From the NCBI GenBank assembly GCA_041595255.1, contig JBFHKR010000057.1, positions 1 through 15,784 on the forward strand: a DNA stretch of 15,784 nucleotides. Direction: 5' to 3'. The number at the start of each line of letters is the position of its first letter. Within the stretch, counting starts at the first letter, position 1. Positions 1 to 6,905 of this stretch are shown one piece after another. The translations under genes were made by a program, and so were the position numbers. The notes below the pieces were generated by a model. It made no database searches and was not told where the DNA came from. It saw nothing but the letters and a program-made list of their open reading frames with translations. The DNA is from PGYR01 sp041595255. Lineage in GTDB: Bacteria > Bacteroidota > Ignavibacteria > Kapaibacteriales > UBA2268.

Positions 1-1
1 C

Positions 2-67
2 GATGATGTTCGTGATATCAACATCTACTTCGATGATGATGATACTAATGCACCAGCTGCTTATTAA
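2..67 (+). CDS. 3' end of an unidentified gene (partial)
   Basis: The frame beginning at base 2 is open for 21 codons and ends with TAA at 65-67. The encoded tail is short and very acidic, with four consecutive aspartates followed by a small-residue end (TNAPAAY). GAT-rich codon use and the acidic composition favour this frame over the overlapping frame 3, which is also open to a TGA at 84-86 and would run into the palindromic repeat. Too little is present to assign a family. The gene lies upstream of, and in the same direction as, the secreted protein at 345, but a 277-bp gap separates them, so they are probably not one operon. Confidence 0.5.
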   Translation, partial: DDVRDINIYFDDDDTNAPAAY

Positions 68-75
68 CAAAGCAT

Positions 76-103
76 GTCTATCCTGAACGCAGTGAAGGAT
101 CTA
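76..103. repeat. Palindromic dispersed-repeat-like element
   Basis: The core TCCTGAACGCAGTGAAGGA (81-99) is an imperfect palindrome. ATCCT (80-84) pairs with AGGAT (96-100), flanked inside by GA/GA (85-86 with 94-95), then AC (87-88) with GT (92-93) and a GCA loop (89-91). There is no T-tract after it on the plus strand, so it does not look like a terminator. From memory, sequences of the form TCCTGA(G/A)CGnAGTnGAAGGA recur many times in intergenic DNA of many bacterial genomes, including Bacteroidota. Membership in that family is therefore recognition by eye, without a search. It sits 8 nt after the stop codon of the upstream gene, a usual place for such elements. Confidence 0.5.
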
Positions 104-206
104 AAAAAAGTGCTTAAGTTAAAAATGTTAAAATTCTTAATGTTAATAAATATCATGAATTGGATTAACTAAGTAAAACTTTCTATATTAAATTTAAAAA
201 TTGGAG

Positions 207-214
207 TAACTTTG
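207..214 (+). promoter_or_regulatory. Possible Bacteroidota-type -7 box
   Basis: TAACTTTG matches the TAnnTTTG consensus of the Bacteroidota primary sigma factor exactly and lies about 130 nt ahead of the start at 345. The partner TTTG box is missing at the usual distance; the nearest similar sequence is TTTC at 180-183, 23 nt away. In AT-rich DNA such a box can arise by chance, so this is a weak call. Confidence 0.25.
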
Positions 215-344
215 CTGAGATAAGTTGAAATGAATAGTAAAGTTGAATAAATAACTTAAAAAATCATATCAAAATGTAACTAATTTATTAAATCAAATGT
301 CTATATTAAAACGGATAACATTTAATTTAATAATTGGAGGATTT

Positions 345-1763
345 ATGTTAAAAAATATTACCATAATATTTGTTGTTCTCTCAGCAATATGTATAACAAC
401 ACTACAGCTTTTTTCTTTTACCTGGAAGTTTATACCAAGAGCCGACATTGATAACAATTGGTTTAAAGAAACTTCTAACTTAGGTAGTCAACCAATTATG
501 AAATTAATGGACAGCAAAGGTAAAAGTTTCACTATAGTAGAATTCAAAAATAATCATTTCAATAATATATCTACTCCAGAGATTGAGCAAAAAATAGATT
601 ATCAATCACATATGTATTCATATGAAAATAATATTTACTTAGCATCAGGAAAAAATACAATATTGAAACTGGATGATAATTACAACTGGAAAATATTAAA
701 ACTAGATGATAAGTATAATCAACAGAATAATAAGTTTATGAGGATCACTAAAAAAATTGTTACTTATAATAATAGTTTATATTGCCTGTCTGAAGCTCAA
801 GACGTGAAATTTATTGATACTAATTCTAGTGGGGTAATAACCATTGTACTAGATGCGAAATATAATGAATTAATTTCTATTGAAGATGAAAAAATTAAAT
901 TAGAATATTCTAAAGTTGCAAATACTGGAGAAAGATTCTATGATATAGCTGCTGATGATAACTCACTCTGGATTTCCTCTTCAAATTTGATTAGATATGA
1001 AAACGGCGATATAAAAGAAGAAATAGATATTTACAATACATTAGATTTTGATTCAAACATAATTTTGAGTCATTTAGTAGTGGATAAGAATTTTGTTTAT
1101 ATTTTGAAGAAATATACTGATGCTGGTACCAAAAATATAGGTACTTATTTAATTAGATATAAAAAATCAAATGGAGAATTAGAGAAATTTGAATTCCCTG
1201 GTATAAAATCTTATGCAGACAATGAATCATTAATAAAACCTAATAGCTTTACAAATATTATTATTGAAAATGATAAAATTTATATTTCTTCGGCTGTTGG
1301 TCTATATGAATTCAGTAATAATGAACTAAAATATATTGATATCTTTTCCGATTTTATTGATGAAATTCCAAGCTTATTTCTTCAATATCTAAGTACTGAA
1401 AATGTAAGCATTGTCGGAAATACAATGTATATTTCAACTAATGTTGGGCTTATTTATAGTGATGATTTCACTTCTACTACTAGTGTTAATATAGCAAAAG
1501 CAAATTTTGGATTAGACATTTATCCAAATTTAATAACTGGTAGTCAAAATAGTTTAACAATAGGGTCTTCAGAGAGCAAAGAAGTAAATAGTATTATTAT
1601 ATATAATATAGAAGGAACAGAAGTATATAAATATAATAATATTTCGAAGCATATAACAGGGTCTTTGACATTAAGAGTACCAAATCTTTCTTCTGGAAGT
1701 TATTTTATTGCTGTAATAACTGATAAAAAAAATTATATATCCCCATTAATAATTCAAAACTAA
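345..1763 (+). CDS. Secreted propeller-like protein with type IX secretion sorting domain
   Basis: Predicted secreted protein of 472 residues. I place the start at ATG 345, not at the in-frame ATG 297, because GGAGG lies at 336-340 just upstream and the N-terminus then reads as a signal peptide (MLKN, then a hydrophobic run of about 20 residues). The body has repeated short strand motifs of the pattern N-x-(I/L/M)-Y-(I/L)-(A/S) followed by a loop and L-x-(R/K)-(Y/L), for example around NSLWISSSNLIRY, DKIYISSAVGLYEF and NTMYISTNVGLIY; this suggests a beta-propeller. The last 80 or so residues match the type IX (Por) C-terminal sorting domain: an IYPN motif, then IIIYNIEGTEVYK, LSSGSYFIAV and a short strand ending IQN. 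Such proteins pass through Sec, then the type IX translocon, and are released or anchored at the surface. I see no catalytic motif, and the ligand or function is unknown. A hairpin terminator follows directly. Confidence 0.8.
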   Translation: MLKNITIIFVVLSAICITTLQLFSFTWKFIPRADIDNNWFKETSNLGSQPIMKLMDSKGKSFTIVEFKNNHFNNISTPEIEQKIDYQSHMYSYENNIYLASGKNTILKLDDNYNWKILKLDDKYNQQNNKFMRITKKIVTYNNSLYCLSEAQDVKFIDTNSSGVITIVLDAKYNELISIEDEKIKLEYSKVANTGERFYDIAADDNSLWISSSNLIRYENGDIKEEIDIYNTLDFDSNIILSHLVVDKNFVYILKKYTDAGTKNIGTYLIRYKKSNGELEKFEFPGIKSYADNESLIKPNSFTNIIIENDKIYISSAVGLYEFSNNELKYIDIFSDFIDEIPSLFLQYLSTENVSIVGNTMYISTNVGLIYSDDFTSTTSVNIAKANFGLDIYPNLITGSQNSLTIGSSESKEVNSIIIYNIEGTEVYKYNNISKHITGSLTLRVPNLSSGSYFIAVITDKKNYISPLIIQN

Positions 1764-1769
1764 AATATA

Positions 1770-1801
1770 GATTAAAACTGGGGGAAACCCCAGTTTTAAT
1801 C
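1770..1801. terminator. Bidirectional hairpin between convergent genes
   Basis: A perfect 14-bp stem pairs 1770-1783 with 1788-1801 and closes on a GAAA tetraloop (1784-1787). The strong core is CTGGGG/CCCCAG, and the outer stem ends in TTTTAATC on either strand, so the U-rich segment needed for rho-independent termination is supplied in both directions by the stem base. It lies between the stop of the plus-strand gene (1763) and the stop of the minus-strand SRPBCC gene, whose last stop base (1801) is part of the stem. Confidence 0.85.
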
Positions 1802-2241
1802 TAACTCCTTTCAGCAAACTCTTTAAATTTATCTAGATATATTTGAGATTGTTTTTTGAACATTCCTTTTCCGAATATGCCAAATATTTTCATATAACCA
1901 GATAGAATGAATTCGTTTTCTGATATCCACTTAGTAGTGTTTTCGTCAACTATCTCGAATCGATTACTTTGGATATTATATACGTTATCTGCATCAAATG
2001 TCAAATCAAACCTATGTGGCAAATCTTTTTTATTAATGGTTTCTATCATAACTATTTGCCTTTTGCCCATAACGTAGGTAAGTTTTGATTTGGCACCTTC
2101 TTGGCTTGGTACACCACTTATATGTTCTAAACTTATAAAGCCAGGTTGCCACTCTTTTAAATTATCAGGATTATCTATTAACTCTATAACCTTATCTCTT
2201 GGTTGATTAATTATTTGTTCTAAAGTATATTTAACTGACAT
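1801..2241 (-). CDS. SRPBCC (polyketide cyclase/START-like) family protein
   Basis: This 146-residue protein has the usual length and layout of a single SRPBCC (Bet v 1/START-like) domain. The N-terminal strand (VKYTLEQIINQPRDKVIELI) is followed by a helix and the DNPDNLKEWQPGF segment typical of such proteins. Central strands follow (SKLTYVMGKRQIVMIETI, then FDLTFDADNVYNIQSNRFEIV), and a long C-terminal helix (KKQSQIYLDKFKEFAE) forms the cavity lid. The family binds hydrophobic ligands or acts on polyketide-like substrates; no ligand or reaction can be assigned here. There is no signal peptide, so it is probably cytoplasmic. GAGGAG lies just upstream of the ATG. The gene is cut off from rpsA by a terminator and so is probably transcribed alone. 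The fold call is firm, the function open. Confidence 0.8.
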   Translation of the reverse strand: MSVKYTLEQIINQPRDKVIELIDNPDNLKEWQPGFISLEHISGVPSQEGAKSKLTYVMGKRQIVMIETINKKDLPHRFDLTFDADNVYNIQSNRFEIVDENTTKWISENEFILSGYMKIFGIFGKGMFKKQSQIYLDKFKEFAERS

Positions 2242-2285
2242 AATCGAAGCTCCTCTGTATAATTACAAGCACAAAACAAATATAC

Positions 2286-2315
2286 AAAAAAAGCCGAATA
2301 TTTCTATTCGGCTTT
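2286..2315 (-). terminator. Rho-independent terminator of rpsA
   Basis: Read on the minus strand, AAAGCCGAATA (2315-2305) pairs perfectly with TATTCGGCTTT (2300-2290) around a GAAA loop (2304-2301), and a run of seven T residues follows (2292-2286). It begins 33 nt after the rpsA stop codon and ends about 45 nt before the SRPBCC start, so it separates the two transcripts. Confidence 0.88.
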
Positions 2316-2347
2316 ATTAATTTTAAACTAAATAAAAAGCGAAGTGA

Positions 2348-4465
2348 TTATTCTTCTTCAGAAGTATCTTCTTCATCTTTCTTCTTAGTTGCTTTAGCTT
2401 TCTTAGGTTTTTCTTCTTCTGTTACTTCTACCGATTCGGCTACTTCATCAGTTGCCTCTTCTTCAGGAGTATCTTCAGTTTCTTTCTTTTTAGTCGCTTT
2501 AGCTTTCTTAGGTTTTTCTTCTTTAGTTTCTTCAACAACTTCAGCTACTTCTTCAGTTGTCTCTTCAACTTTAGCTTCTTCAGTCGCTTCTACTTTTTCT
2601 TTCTTAGGAGCTATAGTATTGCTGTTTAATACACTAGTTTCTCTTAAGAAATCTTCAATTTCTTCAGGAGTAGCTTGTTGTACTGACTCTAATGTATATT
2701 TCTCAGCATTTGGTACTTGATGCTTCTTATTGTAAGCTTCAATATCTTCAGCCGATCTATGTCTTAGAGCTTCTACTACAGACAATACGATTTTCTTAGA
2801 TTCTTTATCAAATTCAACTACTCTTAAAGGTAATGTATCACCTGGTTTGAAGTAATCACTGATATTTTTAACAGGTGCAAATGAAAGTTGAGAAACAGGA
2901 ACGAAACCATCAACACCATCCGGTAATTCAACGATAACACCTTTTTCTATAATTCTTTCAATCTTAGCTTCTGTTTCCGAATCAACACCATAAGAATTTT
3001 CGAAAGTATCCCAAGGGTTGTCTAATACTTGTTTGTGTCCTAAAGCTATTCTTCTTTGTTCCGAATCAATGCTAAGAACTATAACATCTAATCTGTCATT
3101 TTTCTTAACAAACTCACCAGGGTGGCGGATTTTCTTAGTCCATGATAGATCACTAATATGTACTAAACCATCTACTCCCGGCTCTAATTCTACGAACACA
3201 CCAAAGTTAGTTAGGTTTCTAACGATACCTTCGTGTTTAGAATCGACAGGATATTTCTTCATCAAATCTTCCCAAGGATCTGGCTCTAATTGTTTCATAC
3301 CCAAAGCTAATTTCTTATCATCTTTGTCTATGTTTAGAACTACAGCTTCTACGTCTTGACCCATAGATACCATTTGTGAAGGATGTTTAATATGTTGAGT
3401 CCAGCTCATTTCACTAATGTGAATCAAACCTTCAATACCTTTTTCTATTTCAATGAAAGCTCCGTAATCAGTTAAGCTAACAACTTTACCAGTTACTTTA
3501 GTACCTTCTTCGTATTTAATACCGATACTTTCCCAAGGATGCTCAGTAAGTTGCTTCATCCCCAAAGAAATTCTCTTTCTTTCTTGATCATAATCTAAGA
3601 TTACGACTTTTACAGTTTCATCCAAATCTACTACTTCAGAAGGATGTGAAACACGTCCCCAAGACAAGTCAGTTATGTGAACTAAACCATCTACTCCACC
3701 TAAATCAACGAATACACCGAAATCAGAGATAGCTTTTACAGTACCTTCTAATACCAATCCTTTTTCAAGATTAGACATGATTTCGTCACGTTGCTCAGCT
3801 AACTGCTCTTCTAGCAATACTTTGTGTGATACAACTACGTTTTCATTAGGATGGTTAACTTTTACTACTTTAACTTCAATATCATTACCAACCCATGCAT
3901 CAAAATCTCTAACTGGTCTAACGTCTATTTGAGAGCCCGGCAAGAATGCTTCTATACCCATCAAATCTACTACCATACCACCTTTAATTCTACGTAAAAT
4001 GTTAACTGTTGTAACTTTACTATTTTCGAACATATCCATAATATCATCCCAGATTTTCATGAAATCTGCGCGTCTTCTAGACAATATCATATGTCCGCTT
4101 GAATCTTCGATATTCTCGATGAATACATCAAGTTTTTGACCAACTTCATAGTTTTCAGAACCAATTAGTTCTGCTCTTGGAATTATACCTATAGATTTGA
4201 ATCCGATATCTACGTGAACTTCATCTTTGGTAATATTAACTATTTTACCTTCTACTAGTTCATCTTCTTTTATTTCAATAACTGAGCCTGTTGCCATTTG
4301 AGCATAAGCATCATCATCTAAATTTAAGAAACTATCAAATCCTTTTTCCATAAGTTCGGTAACAGTAGGTTTGCTACTTTGCTTAGGTGCAGAAGCAACT
4401 GTAGCTTTTACAGTCTTTACTTCTTCTTCGTTTTTTTGTGATTCGTTCACAGCATTATCTGCCAT
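2348..4465 (-). CDS. rpsA: 30S ribosomal protein S1, six S1 domains
   Basis: Ribosomal protein S1 binds mRNA on the 30S subunit and helps it unfold and dock. The 705-residue product contains six S1 (OB-fold) domains at about residues 68-132, 149-215, 235-304, 320-391, 407-478 and 495-566. Domains 3-5 carry the strongest RNA-binding signature (G-x-V-x-x-(I/L)-x-(D/N)-(F/Y)-G-(V/A)-F-(V/I), then GL(V/I)HIS/T and HP), while 1, 2 and 6 are more divergent, as usual for bacterial S1. It exceeds the E. coli protein (557 residues) through an N-terminal charged extension and a C-terminal tail (about 600-705) rich in Glu, Lys, Thr and Ala with two copies of EEKPKKAKATKKK (649-661 and 684-696). The start ATG is preceded by GGAG at good spacing. 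A promoter and palindrome lie upstream and a terminator downstream, so it is probably monocistronic. Confidence 0.96.
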   Translation of the reverse strand: MADNAVNESQKNEEEVKTVKATVASAPKQSSKPTVTELMEKGFDSFLNLDDDAYAQMATGSVIEIKEDELVEGKIVNITKDEVHVDIGFKSIGIIPRAELIGSENYEVGQKLDVFIENIEDSSGHMILSRRRADFMKIWDDIMDMFENSKVTTVNILRRIKGGMVVDLMGIEAFLPGSQIDVRPVRDFDAWVGNDIEVKVVKVNHPNENVVVSHKVLLEEQLAEQRDEIMSNLEKGLVLEGTVKAISDFGVFVDLGGVDGLVHITDLSWGRVSHPSEVVDLDETVKVVILDYDQERKRISLGMKQLTEHPWESIGIKYEEGTKVTGKVVSLTDYGAFIEIEKGIEGLIHISEMSWTQHIKHPSQMVSMGQDVEAVVLNIDKDDKKLALGMKQLEPDPWEDLMKKYPVDSKHEGIVRNLTNFGVFVELEPGVDGLVHISDLSWTKKIRHPGEFVKKNDRLDVIVLSIDSEQRRIALGHKQVLDNPWDTFENSYGVDSETEAKIERIIEKGVIVELPDGVDGFVPVSQLSFAPVKNISDYFKPGDTLPLRVVEFDKESKKIVLSVVEALRHRSAEDIEAYNKKHQVPNAEKYTLESVQQATPEEIEDFLRETSVLNSNTIAPKKEKVEATEEAKVEETTEEVAEVVEETKEEKPKKAKATKKKETEDTPEEEATDEVAESVEVTEEEKPKKAKATKKKDEEDTSEEE
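2351..2523 (-). repeat. Tandem repeat in the S1 C-terminal tail
   Basis: Two imperfect copies of a 105-bp (35-codon) unit lie in tandem in the rpsA tail. Bases 2391-2418 and 2496-2523 are identical over 28 bp, and similarity continues to about 2351 and 2456. Each unit encodes EEKPKKAKATKKK followed by an acidic stretch. A more degenerate Glu/Thr/Val-rich region continues toward 2600. The reading frame is kept, so unit gain or loss would only change tail length. Confidence 0.75.
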
Positions 4466-4541
4466 TTAGCTCTCCAAAAAAAATTAATTTAGTTTAACAA
4501 TATGGATGACAATAGTTTAAATAATATTGCACCCTTTAATT

Positions 4542-4557
4542 CTTTGCTATAGCAAAG
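4542..4557. promoter_or_regulatory. 16-bp perfect palindrome at the predicted rpsA transcription start
   Basis: CTTTGCTATAGCAAAG reads the same on both strands. The predicted transcription start of rpsA, about 7 nt after the -7 box, falls at about 4555, inside the palindrome. It could be an operator for a dimeric repressor, or form a 6-bp stem with a TATA loop at the 5' end of the mRNA. It is less likely to be a terminator for the upstream amidohydrolase gene, because no T-tract follows it on the minus strand (AATTAAAGGG comes next). Confidence 0.5.
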
Positions 4558-4561
4558 GACA

Positions 4562-4592
4562 CAAAATTACGAAAAATTTATTTAATTACAAA
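4562..4592 (-). promoter_or_regulatory. Bacteroidota-type promoter of rpsA
   Basis: On the minus strand TTTG (4592-4589), a 19-nt spacer and TAATTTTG (4569-4562) match the Bacteroidota primary promoter pattern (TTTG at -33, TAnnTTTG at -7) without a mismatch. It lies in the 129-nt gap between the amidohydrolase stop (4595) and the rpsA start. The predicted leader is about 90 nt long and ends in a T-run followed by GGAG. The TTTG box lies only 3 nt from the end of the amidohydrolase gene. Confidence 0.7.
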
Positions 4593-4594
4593 TA

Positions 4595-6133
4595 TTATAA
4601 GTGTTTAGTTAGTTTTCCACTTGAAATAGTGGCTAATACTCTAGTTCGTTTGATTTTAGATGGATCTCTTAAATCATTGTTTATTATAGTAATATCAGCT
4701 CTTTTGCCAATTTCTAAAGAACCAGAGAATGAATTTCTTGTTGCTAAGTGAGGTGTGTAACAATATGAATTTAATGCGTTTTCTAATGACAATGTTTCAT
4801 CCTTTTGCCAAGTTTTTTCTTCGTTAACTGCAATTCTATTTACGAATGAATCTATTCCTAAAAATGGATTATGTGATTCAATAGGGAAGTCTGAACCTGC
4901 AATTAATGTTGCACCAGCTTTTAGCAATGTATTCCAAGGATAAGGGAATTTATAGTCTTCACCTAATCTTTTTATTGCCATGTTCTTATCCGAAGTACAG
5001 TGAATTGGTTGGACTGATGCAAATACATCCAATTTAGAAAATCTATCTATGTCATCAGGATGTACTAATTGTGAATGTTCAATTCTTAGAATATTCTCAA
5101 AGTTTTCTTTCCTAAGTCTTTCATATACATCGAGTACGTTCTTGTTAGCTTTGTCTCCGATTGCATGTACAGCAATATCCCAACCATTTTGACAACCTTG
5201 CGAAGCTCTTTCGTAAAGCTCATCTTTACTAATTAATTCTAACCCATAAGTATCAGAATCATTATACTTATCAATCATTAATGCTCCTCGACTACCTAAG
5301 GCTCCATCAGCATAAAATTTTAGTCCAATTATTTGAAGATTATTTCCATTATATGGTTTTGGTTGTATCTGTTTATATTCACCATCAAACCCTCTTATAT
5401 ATTGCACAAGTCTAATAGGTAAAAGATTATCGTTGTCGAGTTCTTTGTATGCTTCTATATGATCTAGATTGACATCCATATCATGAACTTCAGTAATTCC
5501 GCTTCTTAAACATTCATAGCATGCATCTAGAATATATTTTTTTATTAACTCATTGTTTTTCTTAGGTATATTGTTTCTTACTAGTTCAATTGCATTATCA
5601 ATTAACAAACCTGTTGGGTATCCATTTCTATCCTTTTGAATACTACCACCATTAGGGTCTGGAGTTTCAAAGTTAATTCCAGAAAGTTCTAATGCCTTTG
5701 AATTAACCCATGCAGCATGTCCATCTACTCTAATCAAGCAAATAGGGATTTCTGAATTAATGCTATCTAAGTCTATTCTATCAATATGCTTATCATCCCA
5801 GCATTCTTCATTCCAACCTCTACCAGTTATCCAACCTTCTATGATATCAATTTGTTTAGCTAATTCGAATAATTCAGATTTAGATTTTGCCTTTTCTAAC
5901 CTAATGGTATTGAGGTTTTCACCTAACCCAATTATATGTGCATGTGCATCAACTAAACCAAGGATTGCAAAAGCATCCTCAAATTTATTTTTTATTCCAT
6001 CTACAATTATTTCAGTGACATCCGATTTGTTAACTGAATCAATTAATCCATTGTTAATACTAATAGATAGTTTACTTGGGTTCATGTTTTTCAAATTCTT
6101 TATACCAATCAATATTATGTGAGAGAAATGCAT
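4595..6133 (-). CDS. YtcJ-type metal-dependent amidohydrolase (amidohydrolase family 3)
   Basis: Predicted cytoplasmic hydrolase of 512 residues, normal for the YtcJ/amidohydrolase-3 branch of the metal-dependent TIM-barrel superfamily. In order it shows DAHAH (62-66, HxH metal ligands), GWITGRGWNEE (100-110), RVDGHAAWVNSKAL (135-148), GLKFYADGALGSRG (270-283), VHAIGD (322-327), IEHSQLVHPDDI (351-362) and GSDFP (413-417, late metal aspartate). The C-terminus (EIGKRADITIINND) is the usual closing beta-sandwich. Substrates in the family include amides and N-formyl compounds; none can be assigned. The start is uncertain. ATG 6133 keeps a first strand (HIILIGIKNLKNMNPS) that resembles the family N-terminus but overlaps the upstream gene by 62 nt and has no well-spaced ribosome binding site; ATG 6085 gives a 14-nt overlap. 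It is the last gene of a minus-strand cluster with two glycosyltransferases. Confidence 0.9.
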   Translation of the reverse strand: MHFSHIILIGIKNLKNMNPSKLSISINNGLIDSVNKSDVTEIIVDGIKNKFEDAFAILGLVDAHAHIIGLGENLNTIRLEKAKSKSELFELAKQIDIIEGWITGRGWNEECWDDKHIDRIDLDSINSEIPICLIRVDGHAAWVNSKALELSGINFETPDPNGGSIQKDRNGYPTGLLIDNAIELVRNNIPKKNNELIKKYILDACYECLRSGITEVHDMDVNLDHIEAYKELDNDNLLPIRLVQYIRGFDGEYKQIQPKPYNGNNLQIIGLKFYADGALGSRGALMIDKYNDSDTYGLELISKDELYERASQGCQNGWDIAVHAIGDKANKNVLDVYERLRKENFENILRIEHSQLVHPDDIDRFSKLDVFASVQPIHCTSDKNMAIKRLGEDYKFPYPWNTLLKAGATLIAGSDFPIESHNPFLGIDSFVNRIAVNEEKTWQKDETLSLENALNSYCYTPHLATRNSFSGSLEIGKRADITIINNDLRDPSKIKRTRVLATISSGKLTKHL

Positions 6134-6905
6134 CTTCCATGTGAGTTGCGAGTGCTGGGACTGCTTGAACTAATACTCTTTTCTTTCCGAAAAGTACTTG
6201 ATATAGTGTAAAATAGACGAGTTTCAAGTATATTTTGAAGAAAGGCATATTAGTAAACATAAATTTTATCATCAGTCCAAAATTAAATGCATTTAGTTTA
6301 GTAAGGGATAACCAAAGTGAAGCGTCGTAGTTTCTAATTGTATATGTATCAAATATATGCTTTGTTTCCATGAGTATCTTTTTAGTAGTCATAAATGTCA
6401 TTGTTGTACTAGACATTACTCCCCATTTACGTCCTGCAATTTCTAGATATCTTTTCTTGTAATTATGAAAATCCGTGTTGTAAGTATCAGGATGATCATA
6501 TGGTGTTAGGAAATCAACCCTAGGGTCTTTTACAGCTTTAATTAATTCAGTAAAAGCATTATCTAAATAATAATAATCATCTTCAGCGAAATAAATTACT
6601 TCACTTTTGTCCTGATTGAGAAGTAAGTCCATTTGTAAATTGAATGTCTGAGCATTCCCAACACTATCTTTTTCTATGAACTCGTAATCAATGTCTAAAA
6701 GGGTTTTTTTAAATAAATCTTTATATTCCGGAGGGCAGCCATCAAGAATTATATAAACATAAGCCTTTACATTTTTTACAGCATTATAAAATGACTCAAG
6801 ACAAACTCGAGATAACTCATATTTATTATCTGAATGTATTGCTGGTACTTTTGACACTTTAGGATAGATCCTGTAAGCTATTGCCAAATCATATTTAGTT
6901 TCCAT
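6072..6905 (-). CDS. Glycosyltransferase-like protein
   Basis: This 277-residue protein looks like a GT-A fold glycosyltransferase related to family 2, though more divergent than its upstream neighbour. The N-terminal half has a strand ending YIILDGCPPEY (51-61), then FIEKDSVGNAQTFNLQMDLL, the position of the nucleotide-sugar binding helix. VIYFAEDDYYYLDNAF (103-118) supplies an EDD acidic motif (108-110) in place of DxD, a likely metal and sugar-nucleotide site. The C-terminal part carries a hydrophobic stretch (about 209-240), perhaps a membrane-associated helix, and a late His-rich segment (ATHMEDAFLSHN). Its start overlaps the previous gene by 11 nt (ATG inside the last codons and stop), which suggests coupled translation. 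Donor and acceptor are unknown; a role in cell-surface glycan synthesis is inferred from the neighbour. Confidence 0.72.
   Translation of the reverse strand: METKYDLAIAYRIYPKVSKVPAIHSDNKYELSRVCLESFYNAVKNVKAYVYIILDGCPPEYKDLFKKTLLDIDYEFIEKDSVGNAQTFNLQMDLLLNQDKSEVIYFAEDDYYYLDNAFTELIKAVKDPRVDFLTPYDHPDTYNTDFHNYKKRYLEIAGRKWGVMSSTTMTFMTTKKILMETKHIFDTYTIRNYDASLWLSLTKLNAFNFGLMIKFMFTNMPFFKIYLKLVYFTLYQVLFGKKRVLVQAVPALATHMEDAFLSHNIDWYKEFEKHEPK

Larger units (their letters stand above)
68..344. other. AT-rich intergenic region
   Basis: This 277-bp gap holds a short palindromic repeat at its left edge (76-103) and otherwise very AT-rich sequence with no convincing ORF. A perfect TAnnTTTG box (TAACTTTG) lies at 207-214, but no TTTG stands about 19 nt upstream of it. 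A GGAGG ribosome binding site at 336-340 belongs to the gene starting at 345. I see no tRNA and no rho-independent terminator with a T-tract here. Confidence 0.6.

Noticed and set aside
297..344. Earlier in-frame start (ATG 297) for the type IX cargo protein
   Set aside because: It adds 16 residues ahead of a good signal peptide and lacks a ribosome binding site, while ATG 345 has GGAGG just upstream.
2277..2284. TATATTTG box on the minus strand as promoter of the SRPBCC gene
   Set aside because: It fits the -7 pattern, but no TTTG lies about 19 nt upstream, and the sequence there is the rpsA terminator stem.
2351..2620. Short-period repeats at the rpsA 3' end as a CRISPR-like array
   Set aside because: The repeats are in frame, encode Lys/Glu-rich tail residues and have no unique spacers of constant length.
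3018..3359. Plus-strand ORF of 113 codons inside rpsA
   Set aside because: It lies fully antisense to conserved S1 domains, has no family resemblance and is explained as a shadow of the rpsA codons.
4527..4751. Plus-strand ORF of 74 codons covering the rpsA promoter and the amidohydrolase 3' end
   Set aside because: It is antisense to the conserved amidohydrolase C-terminus, has no ribosome binding site and resembles no known protein.
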